This document shows positions 50,824 to 60,285 of a stretch of 64,000 bases of DNA, in pieces. The position numbers and the translations under genes are program-made. Positions within the stretch are counted from its first letter, which is position 1, and each line of letters starts with the position of its first letter. Location of the stretch: positions 868,001 through 932,000 of the forward strand of contig NZ_JAHLZY020000001.1 of assembly GCF_018967865.2 (NCBI RefSeq), given 5' to 3'. The DNA comes from Hymenobacter siberiensis. GTDB lineage: Bacteria; Bacteroidota; Bacteroidia; Cytophagales; Hymenobacteraceae. The notes under the pieces are model-generated. The model saw only the letters and a program-made list of their open reading frames with translations, ran no database searches and was not told where the DNA came from.

Positions 50824-50919
50824 ATAGAAGCTGTTTAGAAAGTACTCAAACGGTCATGCTGCGCTGCGCTCTGCATGACCGTTTGAGTACCTTTTGTGAC
50901 TTTCTAAACAACTCTATAG
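50824..50919. mobile_element. MITE-like element with a family A palindrome nested inside
   Basis: The outer ends ATAGAAGCTGTTTAGAAAGT and ACTTTCTAAACAACTCTATA match the ends of the element at 22464-22623. Inside, 50843-50890 is a perfect palindrome whose arms start GTACTCAAACGGTCATGC and end GCATGACCGTTTGAGTAC, around GCGCTGCGCTCT, which carries the family A GGTCATGC..GCGCTCTGCATGACC core. The rest of 50920-51240 shows no gene or clear structure. Confidence 0.8.
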
Positions 50920-51241
50920 TCTGGTGATGGGTAATCACCATTTTTTTCAGTGGCTTATGATATAGGTAAAGCTACTGGCTGCTTACCTGACCCCGGTTGC
51001 GAAGTAGCAAGCCGTCGGCAACCATCTTACCGACGAAGGAAAATGCTCTGACGGGGCAGAGCTTGCGTACCAAATACTTTTATTGCTCTCATGCAATGCT
51101 CCGCAGAATTAAACCGCAGGGACCCGCAGTGTTTCCGTTAAGTGGTACAGCAGGATACAACATGGCATAGCGATTTAGCCCTGCGGAACCCTGTATGAAA
51201 TTTTAGTGCGAAAGCTCGACCACGGCAATGAGCTCAAAATG

Positions 51242-51276
51242 AACAACCCCGGCTGCATGAACAGCCGGGGTTGTTG
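51242..51276 (-). terminator. Terminator after the giant T9SS protein gene
   Basis: AACAACCCCGGCTG and CAGCCGGGGTTGTT pair around CATGAA. It lies 29 bp beyond the stop of the minus-strand gene; the T tail is short. Confidence 0.8.
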
Positions 51277-51304
51277 AAGCAGGATTCAGGAAAATTACGC
51301 TACG

Positions 51305-54300
51305 CTATTCTATCACTACTTTGATGGTCAGCTTAGCACTCTCCGTTGTCCAGGTTACGAAATACATGCCCGAGGCCAGTGGGTGAGTCGGCTTAATGGC
51401 GGCTTGCATAGTGTTGGCATCCACGGCCTGCGTGAATACCAGGCGGCCTACGTTATCGAACACCTGTACCGTGCTACCCGCGCTGCCCGTGAGGTTGGTA
51501 ACCGCTACCTGGAAGCCGTCGTGGGTGGCGGGGCTGGGGTAGGCCTGCAGAACCGGCGCGGCACCTTCCGGAGCATAGTGCACCGTAGCTACCGGAGAGT
51601 AGGCCAGGATGCCATCGTTGTCTACCTGCCGCAGGCGGTAATAGCTTAGGCCAGTCAGCGGAGCGTTATCAACCAGGGTGTAGTCGTGGCGGAAGGTGGT
51701 GCTGCCCTGGGCCTCTACGCGGCCAAGCTCATTAAACCTATGGCCGTCAGCCGACCGCTCCACCATGAAGTAGGCGCTGTTCTTTTCCGAAGCCGTGGCC
51801 CAGTCCAGGTGCACGGCCGAGCCTTTGAGTGTAGCTGTGAATTGCAGAAGCTCGACGGGCAGCGGTGCAGAGCCCGTCAGGGGGTTATCCACTTTGTTGG
51901 TCGAGGCCAGTGCGAAGTAGGAGGTGCTGTTGATAGTAGTAAGGGAAGCGGCTGAAATAGTGTAGCCACGCGGCGCATCTGGAGAATATACGCCAGCCCC
52001 GCCAGCCGTGCTCCACGGGCCGCTTGGGCCATTAGAACGGGCCACGCGTAGGTTACCAGGCACAGTCACGGCCTCGTCCACCACATCAGTGTTGAAGCTC
52101 AACTGTACGGTGGGCTGGGTGATGGTGCCCGACAGCAGATGAATACGGTAGTAGCGGTTGGCTGAGAGGTTCGACAAAGTGCCATCGACCGTGCCAGCTG
52201 GCGCACCGTTGATGATTTCGACCAGCACCACTGGGCTCAATGAAGCGCCCTGCGGCTTAATCGTGACAGGGCGGTAGCGGCCACCTGCACCCACTGGGAA
52301 TACCCGGATGCTGGCGGCTTCGTTGGGCAGCGTCATGGCCAGGCGGCCCGATACGTAAGAACTCAGGGTATTGCCGATAATGGGCTGAGTAGCCGTGTTG
52401 GTCAGGCTGATAATATTGGTCGAACCAGCCGGACCCGTGTAGAGGAAGCCATTCTTCAAAGTCAGCAGGTCGACTACCGTAATGTTGGTATTCGTGCCCA
52501 ATGTGAGAGTATTACTCCCGAACTTCTGCAAATCCCAGAAGGTAGTATTACCGGTGACGGAATGATTAACATCCGTGAGAAACTGCGTCAGGCTGTTGCC
52601 TTGGTCGAAGTTGCCAGTATTGGTAAAGTTACCGCGAAACACCATCGTAGAAAAGCCCGCCAAAAAATTCCCGCCTGTGGGAATGGTGAAGTCCGCGTTG
52701 GCATGAAGCAGATTGGTCGCGTTGGCAATGTAATAGCCCGCGTTGGTGAAGGTTCCGTTAGCATTCACCTCACCGGTGGCGGCCGAAAAGTTGCCGCCTG
52801 CCAAATTGGTGAAGGTGGTGCCCGCGTTTAGGTTACCGGTACCGGCTAGGTAGGTGCCGCTGTTGCTGAAACTGGTGCCTAGCGTGATGGTACCCGCGCC
52901 AGTTGAGGCATCGTACGTGCCTCCATTGGTGAGCGAAGTACCCGTAGTGAAGTTGCCACTGCCCAGCGTAAGCGAGCCGTTGTTGGTCAGGGATGTGCCC
53001 AGGCTTACCGCGCCGGCCCCCAGCGTCACAATGCCAGTGCTGCTCGTCGTGAGCGAAGCCCCTGTCGTCAGCTGGCCATCGTTCAGGTTGAAGGTGCCGG
53101 CCACCGTAGCCCCGCTCGTGGCTGAGGTCAGGGTGATGTTCTGGCTGGTGGGGTTGTTAACGGTCGTGTTGGCAGCCACACTCAGGGTGCCGTTGATGGT
53201 CAGGTCGAGGTTGGTCAGCTGCTTGGTATTAGCACCTGAGAACGTCAGATTATTGTACGTGTCGCGGGCCGGCAGTTGCACGGCACCCGTGAAATCCACA
53301 TTACCTGTGTTGGGCGCTACGAAGTTGCTGTAGTTGCCGGCGGGGAACAGGGCCGAGCCAATGCGCAACGTGCCGGTACCGGTCACGGCGTTGAAATTAT
53401 TGGCCGCGTTGGCGGCCAGGTCCAGCGTACCCAGCAGCTGCAGGGTCGCTGCTCCACGGCCGGGGCCGTTCGAGTTGATGAGGTGACCAGCGCGAATCAC
53501 CGCCGGGTTGGCCACGGTGGGGAAGGTGGTAGGCAGCGGGCTGGAGTCCGTACCGTTTGAGTTAAACGTCCAGGACGAAGCCAGATTCCAGGCCGCGCCG
53601 GCGGCCAGGCCGGCCGTAGCGTTCCGGCTGTAGTAAGTATCAACTGCGTTGAACTCCGAAACCTCCGCGCCCGTGTAGTCGCCACTGATGTAGTTGACGT
53701 CAGTATTGGTGAGGGTATTGGCTGTAGCATCTACCGAACTGCCGCTAATGCCGCCGACGGGCACCCAGGCCCCGTTCAGGAAACGGCCCAGCTTGTAGCT
53801 GGCTTTGGTGCCGTTCACGTCGTTGCCCACGCCGTTGTCGATGAAAGTGAACTGCTGCGTAACCGTAGGTGTGGCGCTTAAGCCCGTGCTGCCTACTTGC
53901 CAGTAGTAATTCAGCTCCTTGGCAGCAACATCAGTGGTGGAGGGGTGAGCCAGGTCAATGGGCTGCACCGTGATGGTGCCGGCCACCGAGTTGGTGGTCA
54001 GGTTCATTTGCACAGGGGTGTATTTGGCCGCCGCACCTATAGGGAAAGTGAAGTTCAGTGCGCTGGCGGGGTAGTTCTTGCGCAGGCCCTGGTCGGCCAC
54101 GATGCCGTTGGTACGGATGAAGCGCGTGGCATCAAAGCCAGTCACCGCTCCGGCGGCTGTGTTGCTCAGCCACAGCAGGTTCGAGCCGATGGTGAGTACG
54201 CCGTTGGTGAGCTTGAGCACTTGGGTGATTTCCTGGTTGGTCGTGCTCGTGGCACCAAGAGCATTGTTCAGTGTCAGGTTGCCGAAGCGGCCCGTGCCGT

Positions 54301-57300
54301 TGCCGCCAATGGTTTGATTGGTAGTGCCGGCCAGGATGATGCTGCCCGTGCCCGTGCTGGTGTGGGTGGCCGAGTTCAGCACGTCGCCTAGCGCCGTCAG
54401 GGTTTTGCCGTTGTCGTCGAGCGTGCCCTTGGTCAGGGTCAGGGTGCCGGCCGTCAGTGCGTTGCCGCCGAGCTGCAGCTTGCCGTTGGTCTGGGGCGTG
54501 TTCAGTACTAGGCCGCCAAACACGGTCAGGTTACTGGCCGTGCCCGTGAGCAGCTGCGTGGCAATGCCACCCAGGAAGCTGGTGGTCTGCGTAGTCAAAA
54601 TCGGCTGGAAACCGCCCGCGTTCAGGGCTGTACTGGCCGAGGTGTTGTTGTTGATGAGGCTCTGGTAGATGTTCAGGTCCAAGCCGTTGGCATTGAAGAA
54701 CGAGTTGTCGTTGCCGATGGTCAGCGAACCTTTCAGCGCCAGCGCAAGCACGCCCGTGAGTAGGCCGGTGTTGGTGTTCGTGTTGTTGGTACCGGTTGCT
54801 ACGCGCAGGTCGTAGAGCGGTACCGTCGCGCTCACGCTGATGCTCACGTTGCCCACGCCGGCAGCGGTGTTGCCCAGCACTACTGTCCCGCCCGTCACTA
54901 CCGTCGAGTCGGGTGCCAGGTACAGGTCGGCCGCGATGGTGGGTCGGCCGTTGGAGCGGTGCAGGTTCAGGGTGCCGCCGCTCATGCGGAAGATACTGCC
55001 CTTGCCCTGTACCTCAAACAAACCCCGCTCGTTGTTCTGAGCAGTTGTGGCGCCCTGACCGTCGATGTCGATGGTGCCGCCGCTCTGGTCGAAGCGTAAG
55101 GCTCCGTCGAGGTTGGTCACCGTGCGGCGAATCTGGCCGTTTACGTACAGGGTGCCCCCGGTGGCAACTTTCAGCGTCGGGGTTCCGGCGCTGGCATATT
55201 CCAGGTCATTGCCGGTGCCGGTGGCGCTGCCCACGCTTAGCGTCCCTTGCAGTACCTGTACCTGGCCGGCCATTTTCAGGTCCGAGGCCGCGCTGGTGTT
55301 TGTGGCTACAGTTACTCCTGCATTCGGCGCGTCCACGGTCAGGCCCGCGTTATCGGTGATGAGATAGGGGCTGGCCGCGTTGTGAATGGTCAGGGGCTGC
55401 GTGCCCGAATTCTTGGCGTAGCGCAGCGTGCCGTTGGTCAGGGTCAGCCAGTTGCTGGTGGGCGTAGTTAGGGGGCCCGCCACGTCCAGGTTCAGTGTGG
55501 CCGTGCGGCCAGTACCCTTGTTCACGGTGAGCGAGTACAGGGTGGTTGCGCTGGCCGTAGGACCCGTGATGTTAGCCGTCTGGTCGCCAGTGAAAGTAAG
55601 GGCGGCCGTCTTGCCGCCGGTATTGAAATTTAGCGTGCCATTGTTGGTGATGGAGCCGTTCACGATAATATTGTTCGTGACGGCTGCGCCCGCGCTATTG
55701 GTGTCGAAAGTGGCCCCGCTGTTAACCTGCACATCGGTGTCGACCGTAAGATTACAAACGGTGCCATTGTTAAAGTGCAGGCCGCCGGCTTGCACGAGCA
55801 TCGAGCCGGTGCGCAAATCTCCGGTTGCGGCTCCACTCAGGTAAGCATCACCCACGAAGCTGGAAGCTGTGCCCGACTTAAACTGCGAGTAAACCTGCAA
55901 GTTCAGGCCAGGAAGCGTGATGGTGGTGTTTACAATGGCATTCAGCCACAGGCTGTTGTAAGAATTGAGCGATAGGCCCGTAGAAGAGGTCGTGGGCAGC
56001 GTCACATCTTGGTTATAAGCAGGCGTGTCGCTAACGTAGGGAGTCGTCGTCGTGTAGTACTCAACGGTACCGCCGCCAGCCTGTAGGAAAGACCCAAAAT
56101 CACCGCCTGGGAATACAGTAGTAGTGGTGTACACGTAGGAATTATTGCCATTATTTTTCCCCGAACGGACGGTAGCCGATGCAATACGCAGCACCCCCGA
56201 CCCGCCCGGCTTCGAGTCCGGCAGGGCCCCAAAATTTAGCCCCGTGAAGGCCTGCGCATCCAGTGTCGAGCCGTTGTCAATCACCAGCGAGCCGGCTTTG
56301 GCATTGTCGGCCGTCACGGTCACCGTGTGGTTGGCCCCGTCAGCAGCTGAGCCGATAAACACCGGGTTGCCGGCACCGGGCACCGCAGTTGCCGCCGTGC
56401 CGTTGTAGCCGGTGGTGCTCCAGGTAGTGGGTACTTCCCAGTTGCCACTGGTGCGGCTGTAGAAAGCCGTGATGGGGCCAAACGCGGTCGGTTCGCCGGC
56501 CGTGAATTCTCCAGCGAAATCATCGATGGCGTTGAAGTTGATAAAGGAAAGGCTAGCGCCAACGCTCATGCCATTGGCAGGGTATTTCATCCAGGTAATG
56601 GGCAAGTAGCGGGCAGGTACGTAATTGGCCACCGTGCCGGTACCAACCGCGTTGGTCATGGTGAACTGTTCGTACACCGAAGAAGCCGGAATAGACCCAA
56701 AATCAGCACTGCGAACCTTCCAGTAGTAAGCCAGCGAATTGGTAGTACCCGTCACAAAAGGATTGCGGGAACTCACCGGGCTCACGCTTACCCGCCCAAA
56801 CTTGTCGAGCGGGTCGGAAGAGGCTAGGCGCAACTCAATTTTGGCTGGTGCATAGCGTGCCGTGCCGCCTTGGCCCGTCCCAACCGGGAAAGTGAAGGAG
56901 TCGCCCTTGCCATATGTTTTCTGCAAGCCCAAATCGCTCTGATTGCCAGATGTCTGGATAAAGCACGACGTAGAGAAGGTATTACCCGTACCCAAAGCAT
57001 CTGTTTGCACATTCGTCAAGGCTAAGCGGTTTGAGCCAATGGCGAGAATGTTGTTGCTAAGCAACATGAGTGTGCTGGCGACGCTCATGTTGGCCGTTAG
57101 CGTAACCGCCACGGTGCCTGTGGCCCTCGAATTATTGATTGTAAGGTTGCCAAATACCCCGGTGCCATCGCCGCTCACCGTTTGGTTGGCGGTGCCAGCC
57201 AGCACAATGCTGCCCGCGCCGCCCGCGCTGGTGTGCGCGGCCGAATTCACCAGATTGCCCAGCACGTTGATGGTCTTCGTACCATCGTTCAGCACGCCCT

Positions 57301-59350
57301 TGAGTAGCGCCAGCGTGGCTGTGGCCGGCACCCGGTAAGTCGTTACCGTGCCGCCCAACGTAAGCGTACCGGCCGATTTATCCATGGTCCAGTTGTTGAA
57401 CGTGCCGACGCCCGCTGTGGTCCCGATGGTGCCGTTGTTTGTCAGCAGCTGGTTTTGTGGGCCGCTGAAGATGGTTGTATTATTGCCGGGTAGGTAGGAG
57501 CAGTTCGCGCCGATAACGAGCGTGCCCTGGATGTTTACATCCAGTGACTTGGCATCAAACGTGGTAGGGTTAGTGGCGTCGAGCGTGAAATTGTTCAGCA
57601 CCGTGATGGGCTGGGCATTATTAGTGGCACCCGTGGTGTATTCCGATGTGATGTTGGCCAGCACCGCCTTGCTGGTTGAACCACCCGAGAGCGTTGGCTT
57701 TTTGATAAGTAGATTCCACAGGGGAGCCGTCGTGAGAATACTAGCGTCTGTATTAGTGTTTGGCAGCTGTAATTCAATGATACCTCCCGTTACAATGGCA
57801 TTATTGCTGTTTACTCCGATGTGAAACAGGCCCGTACAGTTTGCCGGGTTCGCGACGCGAATAGTTCCACCCGTCATCCGGAACGCCTGAGATTGGTAAG
57901 GAATGGCAAAGCGGGCAAAATTCGTAGTTGCGCCAGTTCCTGCAAAGGTGCCAATTGCTTCAAAAGTGCCTCCTGTAATAATAAAAGAGCCCCGGTGGTC
58001 GGAAGAGGTACTAGAAGGACGGAATTTGTCGACGGTTACTCTGCCGCCTTCAATAAGAATCTGACCATCTTCCCGAACAACCATGGCATCGGAGGTAACT
58101 GATGTGAGCAGGCCCGCAGAAACACGTAAAGTGCCATAAATAACAAACGCTAGCGCATTCGTATTTACTACGGTACCACCAGCCACCCACAAAGTGGGGC
58201 TAGTAGTAGTAGACCCCAGCTCATAATAGCCTGTATTAGCGCCAGTACCAGCAAAGGTGCCATTATGAATTTTGGCCAGATAAACGCCGCTGTTGATTTT
58301 AGTGACTCCATTAGCCAGTTCCAGCAGCCGGGCACTACCAAAGTGATTGAGGCGCAAGTTGCCTTGGGCGTTGCCGTATAAGCCAGCGGCAGATGTGATG
58401 TTAAGCAGTACCTGGCTGTCGGTGCCCTTATCAACTTTCAGAATATCGAGGTCGGTGTCGCCATTGCAGGCAAAAATGGCGTTGCTAGCGCCCGAAAATA
58501 CAAGCGTGGCTACTTGATTGTCGTTAGCGGTTCCATTGTGCAGGTTTACCGTTCCGTTATTGATGAAACTACCGTACGCCGTCAGTATATGCGTACTACT
58601 GTTGGTGGTGCCAACGCCCAAAAACGTGCCTGCTCCAATCGTAATGTCACCATAAATGCTTAATGCACGGCTGGCCGCCGCGTTTCCGATTCTAAATAAA
58701 ATGCCGGCGTTGGCGGTAGCTGCTGTCGCGTTGGCATTGGAGTTGCCGGAGGGAAAAGCAGTAGTGTTGGAGCGCGATAGTACCATGTTGCCATTGACCT
58801 TCAGGTCCCCATCTAGATAGGCAGTATAAGCGGTACCCGTGGTATTGAGCAGGCGCAGGCTATTGTACATGCCCGAGGCAGGCAGGGGCAAAGCCGAAGT
58901 AGTAGTGGTCCAGTCGTAAAACTCGACCGTACCTGTATTAGGGTCATCAAAATCGTTGTTCGTCACGGCTGGGAAGTAAGGGGCCGCAATGCGAAGGGTG
59001 CCCTGGCCAGCCAGGCGACCTAGCGTCCCCGTGAAGGCAGGGGCCGCTGGGGTAAAAGTCTTGCTGGTCAGGTCCAGCACCCCACCCCGCTGGATGGTAA
59101 TGCTGGCGGGGGTTGCACCTGCCAGCAGTTTGCTGCTGAGCGTGACAACAAAGCTGTTAGTCACTACCACGTTATCACTGCTGGTTGGCAGGCGGGGGCT
59201 TATGCTCGTTGAGCCCGTAGGGTCAGTCGTCCAGATGCCCGCGTCAGTCCACAGGCCAGTAGTGCCGCCGCCATTGAACGTATACAAGGTCTGACCCATT
59301 GCAAGCGTACTCCAGAATATGGATAATAATCCAAGTAAGAATGATTTCAT
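51305..59350 (-). CDS. Giant T9SS-exported repeat protein (2681 residues)
   Basis: The signal peptide is residues 1-19 (FLLGLLSIFWSTLAMGQ). Three very large beta-rich modules of Thr/Asn/Gly-rich sequence follow. Each opens with a Trp-containing strand (LWTDAGIWTTDPTGS; SGNWEVPTTWSTTGYNGT; AAWNLASSWTFNSNGTD) and contains long parallel beta-helix-like runs. Modules 1 and 2 share related segments (GSIVLAGTANQTVSGDGTGV; GSIILAGTTNQTIGGNGTGR), and modules 1 and 2 each close with a TFPVGTG or TFPIGAA strand. Module 3 has a shorter 15-20 residue repeat (GTSLTNNGSLTLGSGNFTT). An FN3-like block (LPVELLQFTATLKGSAVHLD, then YYRLRQVDNDG) and a type A sorting domain (YPSPATHDGFQVAV, LASGMYFVTW) end the protein. 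A surface adhesin or matrix role is likely. Confidence 0.88.
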   Translation of the reverse strand: MKSFLLGLLSIFWSTLAMGQTLYTFNGGGTTGLWTDAGIWTTDPTGSTSISPRLPTSSDNVVVTNSFVVTLSSKLLAGATPASITIQRGGVLDLTSKTFTPAAPAFTGTLGRLAGQGTLRIAAPYFPAVTNNDFDDPNTGTVEFYDWTTTTSALPLPASGMYNSLRLLNTTGTAYTAYLDGDLKVNGNMVLSRSNTTAFPSGNSNANATAATANAGILFRIGNAAASRALSIYGDITIGAGTFLGVGTTNSSTHILTAYGSFINNGTVNLHNGTANDNQVATLVFSGASNAIFACNGDTDLDILKVDKGTDSQVLLNITSAAGLYGNAQGNLRLNHFGSARLLELANGVTKINSGVYLAKIHNGTFAGTGANTGYYELGSTTTSPTLWVAGGTVVNTNALAFVIYGTLRVSAGLLTSVTSDAMVVREDGQILIEGGRVTVDKFRPSSTSSDHRGSFIITGGTFEAIGTFAGTGATTNFARFAIPYQSQAFRMTGGTIRVANPANCTGLFHIGVNSNNAIVTGGIIELQLPNTNTDASILTTAPLWNLLIKKPTLSGGSTSKAVLANITSEYTTGATNNAQPITVLNNFTLDATNPTTFDAKSLDVNIQGTLVIGANCSYLPGNNTTIFSGPQNQLLTNNGTIGTTAGVGTFNNWTMDKSAGTLTLGGTVTTYRVPATATLALLKGVLNDGTKTINVLGNLVNSAAHTSAGGAGSIVLAGTANQTVSGDGTGVFGNLTINNSRATGTVAVTLTANMSVASTLMLLSNNILAIGSNRLALTNVQTDALGTGNTFSTSCFIQTSGNQSDLGLQKTYGKGDSFTFPVGTGQGGTARYAPAKIELRLASSDPLDKFGRVSVSPVSSRNPFVTGTTNSLAYYWKVRSADFGSIPASSVYEQFTMTNAVGTGTVANYVPARYLPITWMKYPANGMSVGASLSFINFNAIDDFAGEFTAGEPTAFGPITAFYSRTSGNWEVPTTWSTTGYNGTAATAVPGAGNPVFIGSAADGANHTVTVTADNAKAGSLVIDNGSTLDAQAFTGLNFGALPDSKPGGSGVLRIASATVRSGKNNGNNSYVYTTTTVFPGGDFGSFLQAGGGTVEYYTTTTPYVSDTPAYNQDVTLPTTSSTGLSLNSYNSLWLNAIVNTTITLPGLNLQVYSQFKSGTASSFVGDAYLSGAATGDLRTGSMLVQAGGLHFNNGTVCNLTVDTDVQVNSGATFDTNSAGAAVTNNIIVNGSITNNGTLNFNTGGKTAALTFTGDQTANITGPTASATTLYSLTVNKGTGRTATLNLDVAGPLTTPTSNWLTLTNGTLRYAKNSGTQPLTIHNAASPYLITDNAGLTVDAPNAGVTVATNTSAASDLKMAGQVQVLQGTLSVGSATGTGNDLEYASAGTPTLKVATGGTLYVNGQIRRTVTNLDGALRFDQSGGTIDIDGQGATTAQNNERGLFEVQGKGSIFRMSGGTLNLHRSNGRPTIAADLYLAPDSTVVTGGTVVLGNTAAGVGNVSISVSATVPLYDLRVATGTNNTNTNTGLLTGVLALALKGSLTIGNDNSFFNANGLDLNIYQSLINNNTSASTALNAGGFQPILTTQTTSFLGGIATQLLTGTASNLTVFGGLVLNTPQTNGKLQLGGNALTAGTLTLTKGTLDDNGKTLTALGDVLNSATHTSTGTGSIILAGTTNQTIGGNGTGRFGNLTLNNALGATSTTNQEITQVLKLTNGVLTIGSNLLWLSNTAAGAVTGFDATRFIRTNGIVADQGLRKNYPASALNFTFPIGAAAKYTPVQMNLTTNSVAGTITVQPIDLAHPSTTDVAAKELNYYWQVGSTGLSATPTVTQQFTFIDNGVGNDVNGTKASYKLGRFLNGAWVPVGGISGSSVDATANTLTNTDVNYISGDYTGAEVSEFNAVDTYYSRNATAGLAAGAAWNLASSWTFNSNGTDSSPLPTTFPTVANPAVIRAGHLINSNGPGRGAATLQLLGTLDLAANAANNFNAVTGTGTLRIGSALFPAGNYSNFVAPNTGNVDFTGAVQLPARDTYNNLTFSGANTKQLTNLDLTINGTLSVAANTTVNNPTSQNITLTSATSGATVAGTFNLNDGQLTTGASLTTSSTGIVTLGAGAVSLGTSLTNNGSLTLGSGNFTTGTSLTNGGTYDASTGAGTITLGTSFSNSGTYLAGTGNLNAGTTFTNLAGGNFSAATGEVNANGTFTNAGYYIANATNLLHANADFTIPTGGNFLAGFSTMVFRGNFTNTGNFDQGNSLTQFLTDVNHSVTGNTTFWDLQKFGSNTLTLGTNTNITVVDLLTLKNGFLYTGPAGSTNIISLTNTATQPIIGNTLSSYVSGRLAMTLPNEAASIRVFPVGAGGRYRPVTIKPQGASLSPVVLVEIINGAPAGTVDGTLSNLSANRYYRIHLLSGTITQPTVQLSFNTDVVDEAVTVPGNLRVARSNGPSGPWSTAGGAGVYSPDAPRGYTISAASLTTINSTSYFALASTNKVDNPLTGSAPLPVELLQFTATLKGSAVHLDWATASEKNSAYFMVERSADGHRFNELGRVEAQGSTTFRHDYTLVDNAPLTGLSYYRLRQVDNDGILAYSPVATVHYAPEGAAPVLQAYPSPATHDGFQVAVTNLTGSAGSTVQVFDNVGRLVFTQAVDANTMQAAIKPTHPLASGMYFVTWTTESAKLTIKVVIE

Positions 59351-59758
59351 GAAAAGAAGGAATGGTGAATGATTTGGTAAAAGCGCAAATTAGTGGATGA
59401 GGAAATGTGGTTATAGTTTTACACTATACGAATTTTGCATAATTAATCCGTTAGAAAAAGCAACTTTGGCTCTCATCAAGTCAAAAGCATAATTATCTTT
59501 AATAGAGGTATCTGGAAAAAGGCTAAGTACAATTTCTGGAGTTTTGTCTCCGGAAACTGGAATTGTATTATTTTGATTATGTTTTTAATGCGATTTATCT
59601 TGAATATGGTTATTATTGATAATTAATGATTGTTTAGTTGAGCGCTTTTCATCGGTATTAATTGCCGCACAGATTATGTGCAGTATTCGTTTTAGACGTT
59701 GGTAAACAGGAGATGCATTCGCAGGGCACACCACGGCGATGGTCATTTATTATGATTT
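59351..59758. other. AT-rich intergenic region
   Basis: About 400 bp between the divergent giant gene and nuoK is far richer in A and T than the surrounding genes, especially 59390-59690. No gene is supported. It must hold the promoter of the giant gene, but I cannot pick one with confidence. Confidence 0.5.
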
Positions 59759-59787
59759 TTTGACTGGTGGTTTTTCGGGTACCTTTG
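59759..59787 (+). promoter_or_regulatory. Promoter of nuoK-nuoL
   Basis: TTTG at 59759-59762 (-33) and TACCTTTG at 59780-59787 (-7) are separated by 17 bp, a good fit to the Bacteroidota consensus TTTG / TAnnTTTG. It lies 45 bp before the nuoK ATG at 59832. Confidence 0.75.
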
Positions 59788-59831
59788 CCGGCCGGCCGGC
59801 TGCACGTTGCCCATTTGCCGGCTCTTCCTGT

Positions 59832-60176
59832 ATGGACCCAACTGTTTCCCAAACCATCCCCGAAGTCATTCGGACCGTTCCGCTCCAGTACTACGTCTTT
59901 TTCGCCTCGGCCCTGTTTGCCATCGGTGTCACGGGCGTGCTGGTGCGGCGCAATGCCATCATCATCTTCATGTGTGTGGAGCTGATGCTCAATGCCGTGA
60001 ACATCCTGCTGACGGCCTTTTCGGCCTACCGCTCCGACCCCAACGGCCAGATTTTCGTGTTCTTTATCATGGCCGTGGCTGCTGCCGAAGTCTCGGTCGG
60101 CCTGGGCATCATCGTCATGATTTACCGCAACTTCCAGACCACCGACGTCAACCTGCTGAGTAGGCTAAAATGGTAA
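59832..60176 (+). CDS. nuoK: NADH-quinone oxidoreductase subunit K
   Basis: NuoK is a small membrane subunit of complex I. From ATG 59832 it is 114 residues with three transmembrane helices. It has the family blocks VLVRRNAIIIFMCVELMLNAVNILL, with the conserved Glu in helix 2, and FFIMAVAAAEVSVGLGIIV, with the conserved Glu in helix 3. The ORF is open upstream to 59739 but that would overlap the promoter. nuoJ is not upstream, where a giant T9SS gene lies; nuoL follows 109 bp later. Confidence 0.95.
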   Translation: MDPTVSQTIPEVIRTVPLQYYVFFASALFAIGVTGVLVRRNAIIIFMCVELMLNAVNILLTAFSAYRSDPNGQIFVFFIMAVAAAEVSVGLGIIVMIYRNFQTTDVNLLSRLKW

Positions 60177-60285
60177 ATGAGCAAGTGAGTAAATGAGTAA
60201 CGGCTACCGGCCGCTACCTCGATTTGCTCATGTCCGCACTCGTTTACTTACTTACTCAGTTACTTACTCAGTTACTTACTTATCA
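60177..60285. repeat. Short tandem repeats in the nuoK-nuoL spacer
   Basis: GAGCAAGTGAGTAAATGAGT on the left faces a run built from TTACTTACTCAG units (three copies, 60243-60279) on the right, so the spacer can form an imperfect hairpin. Confidence 0.7.
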
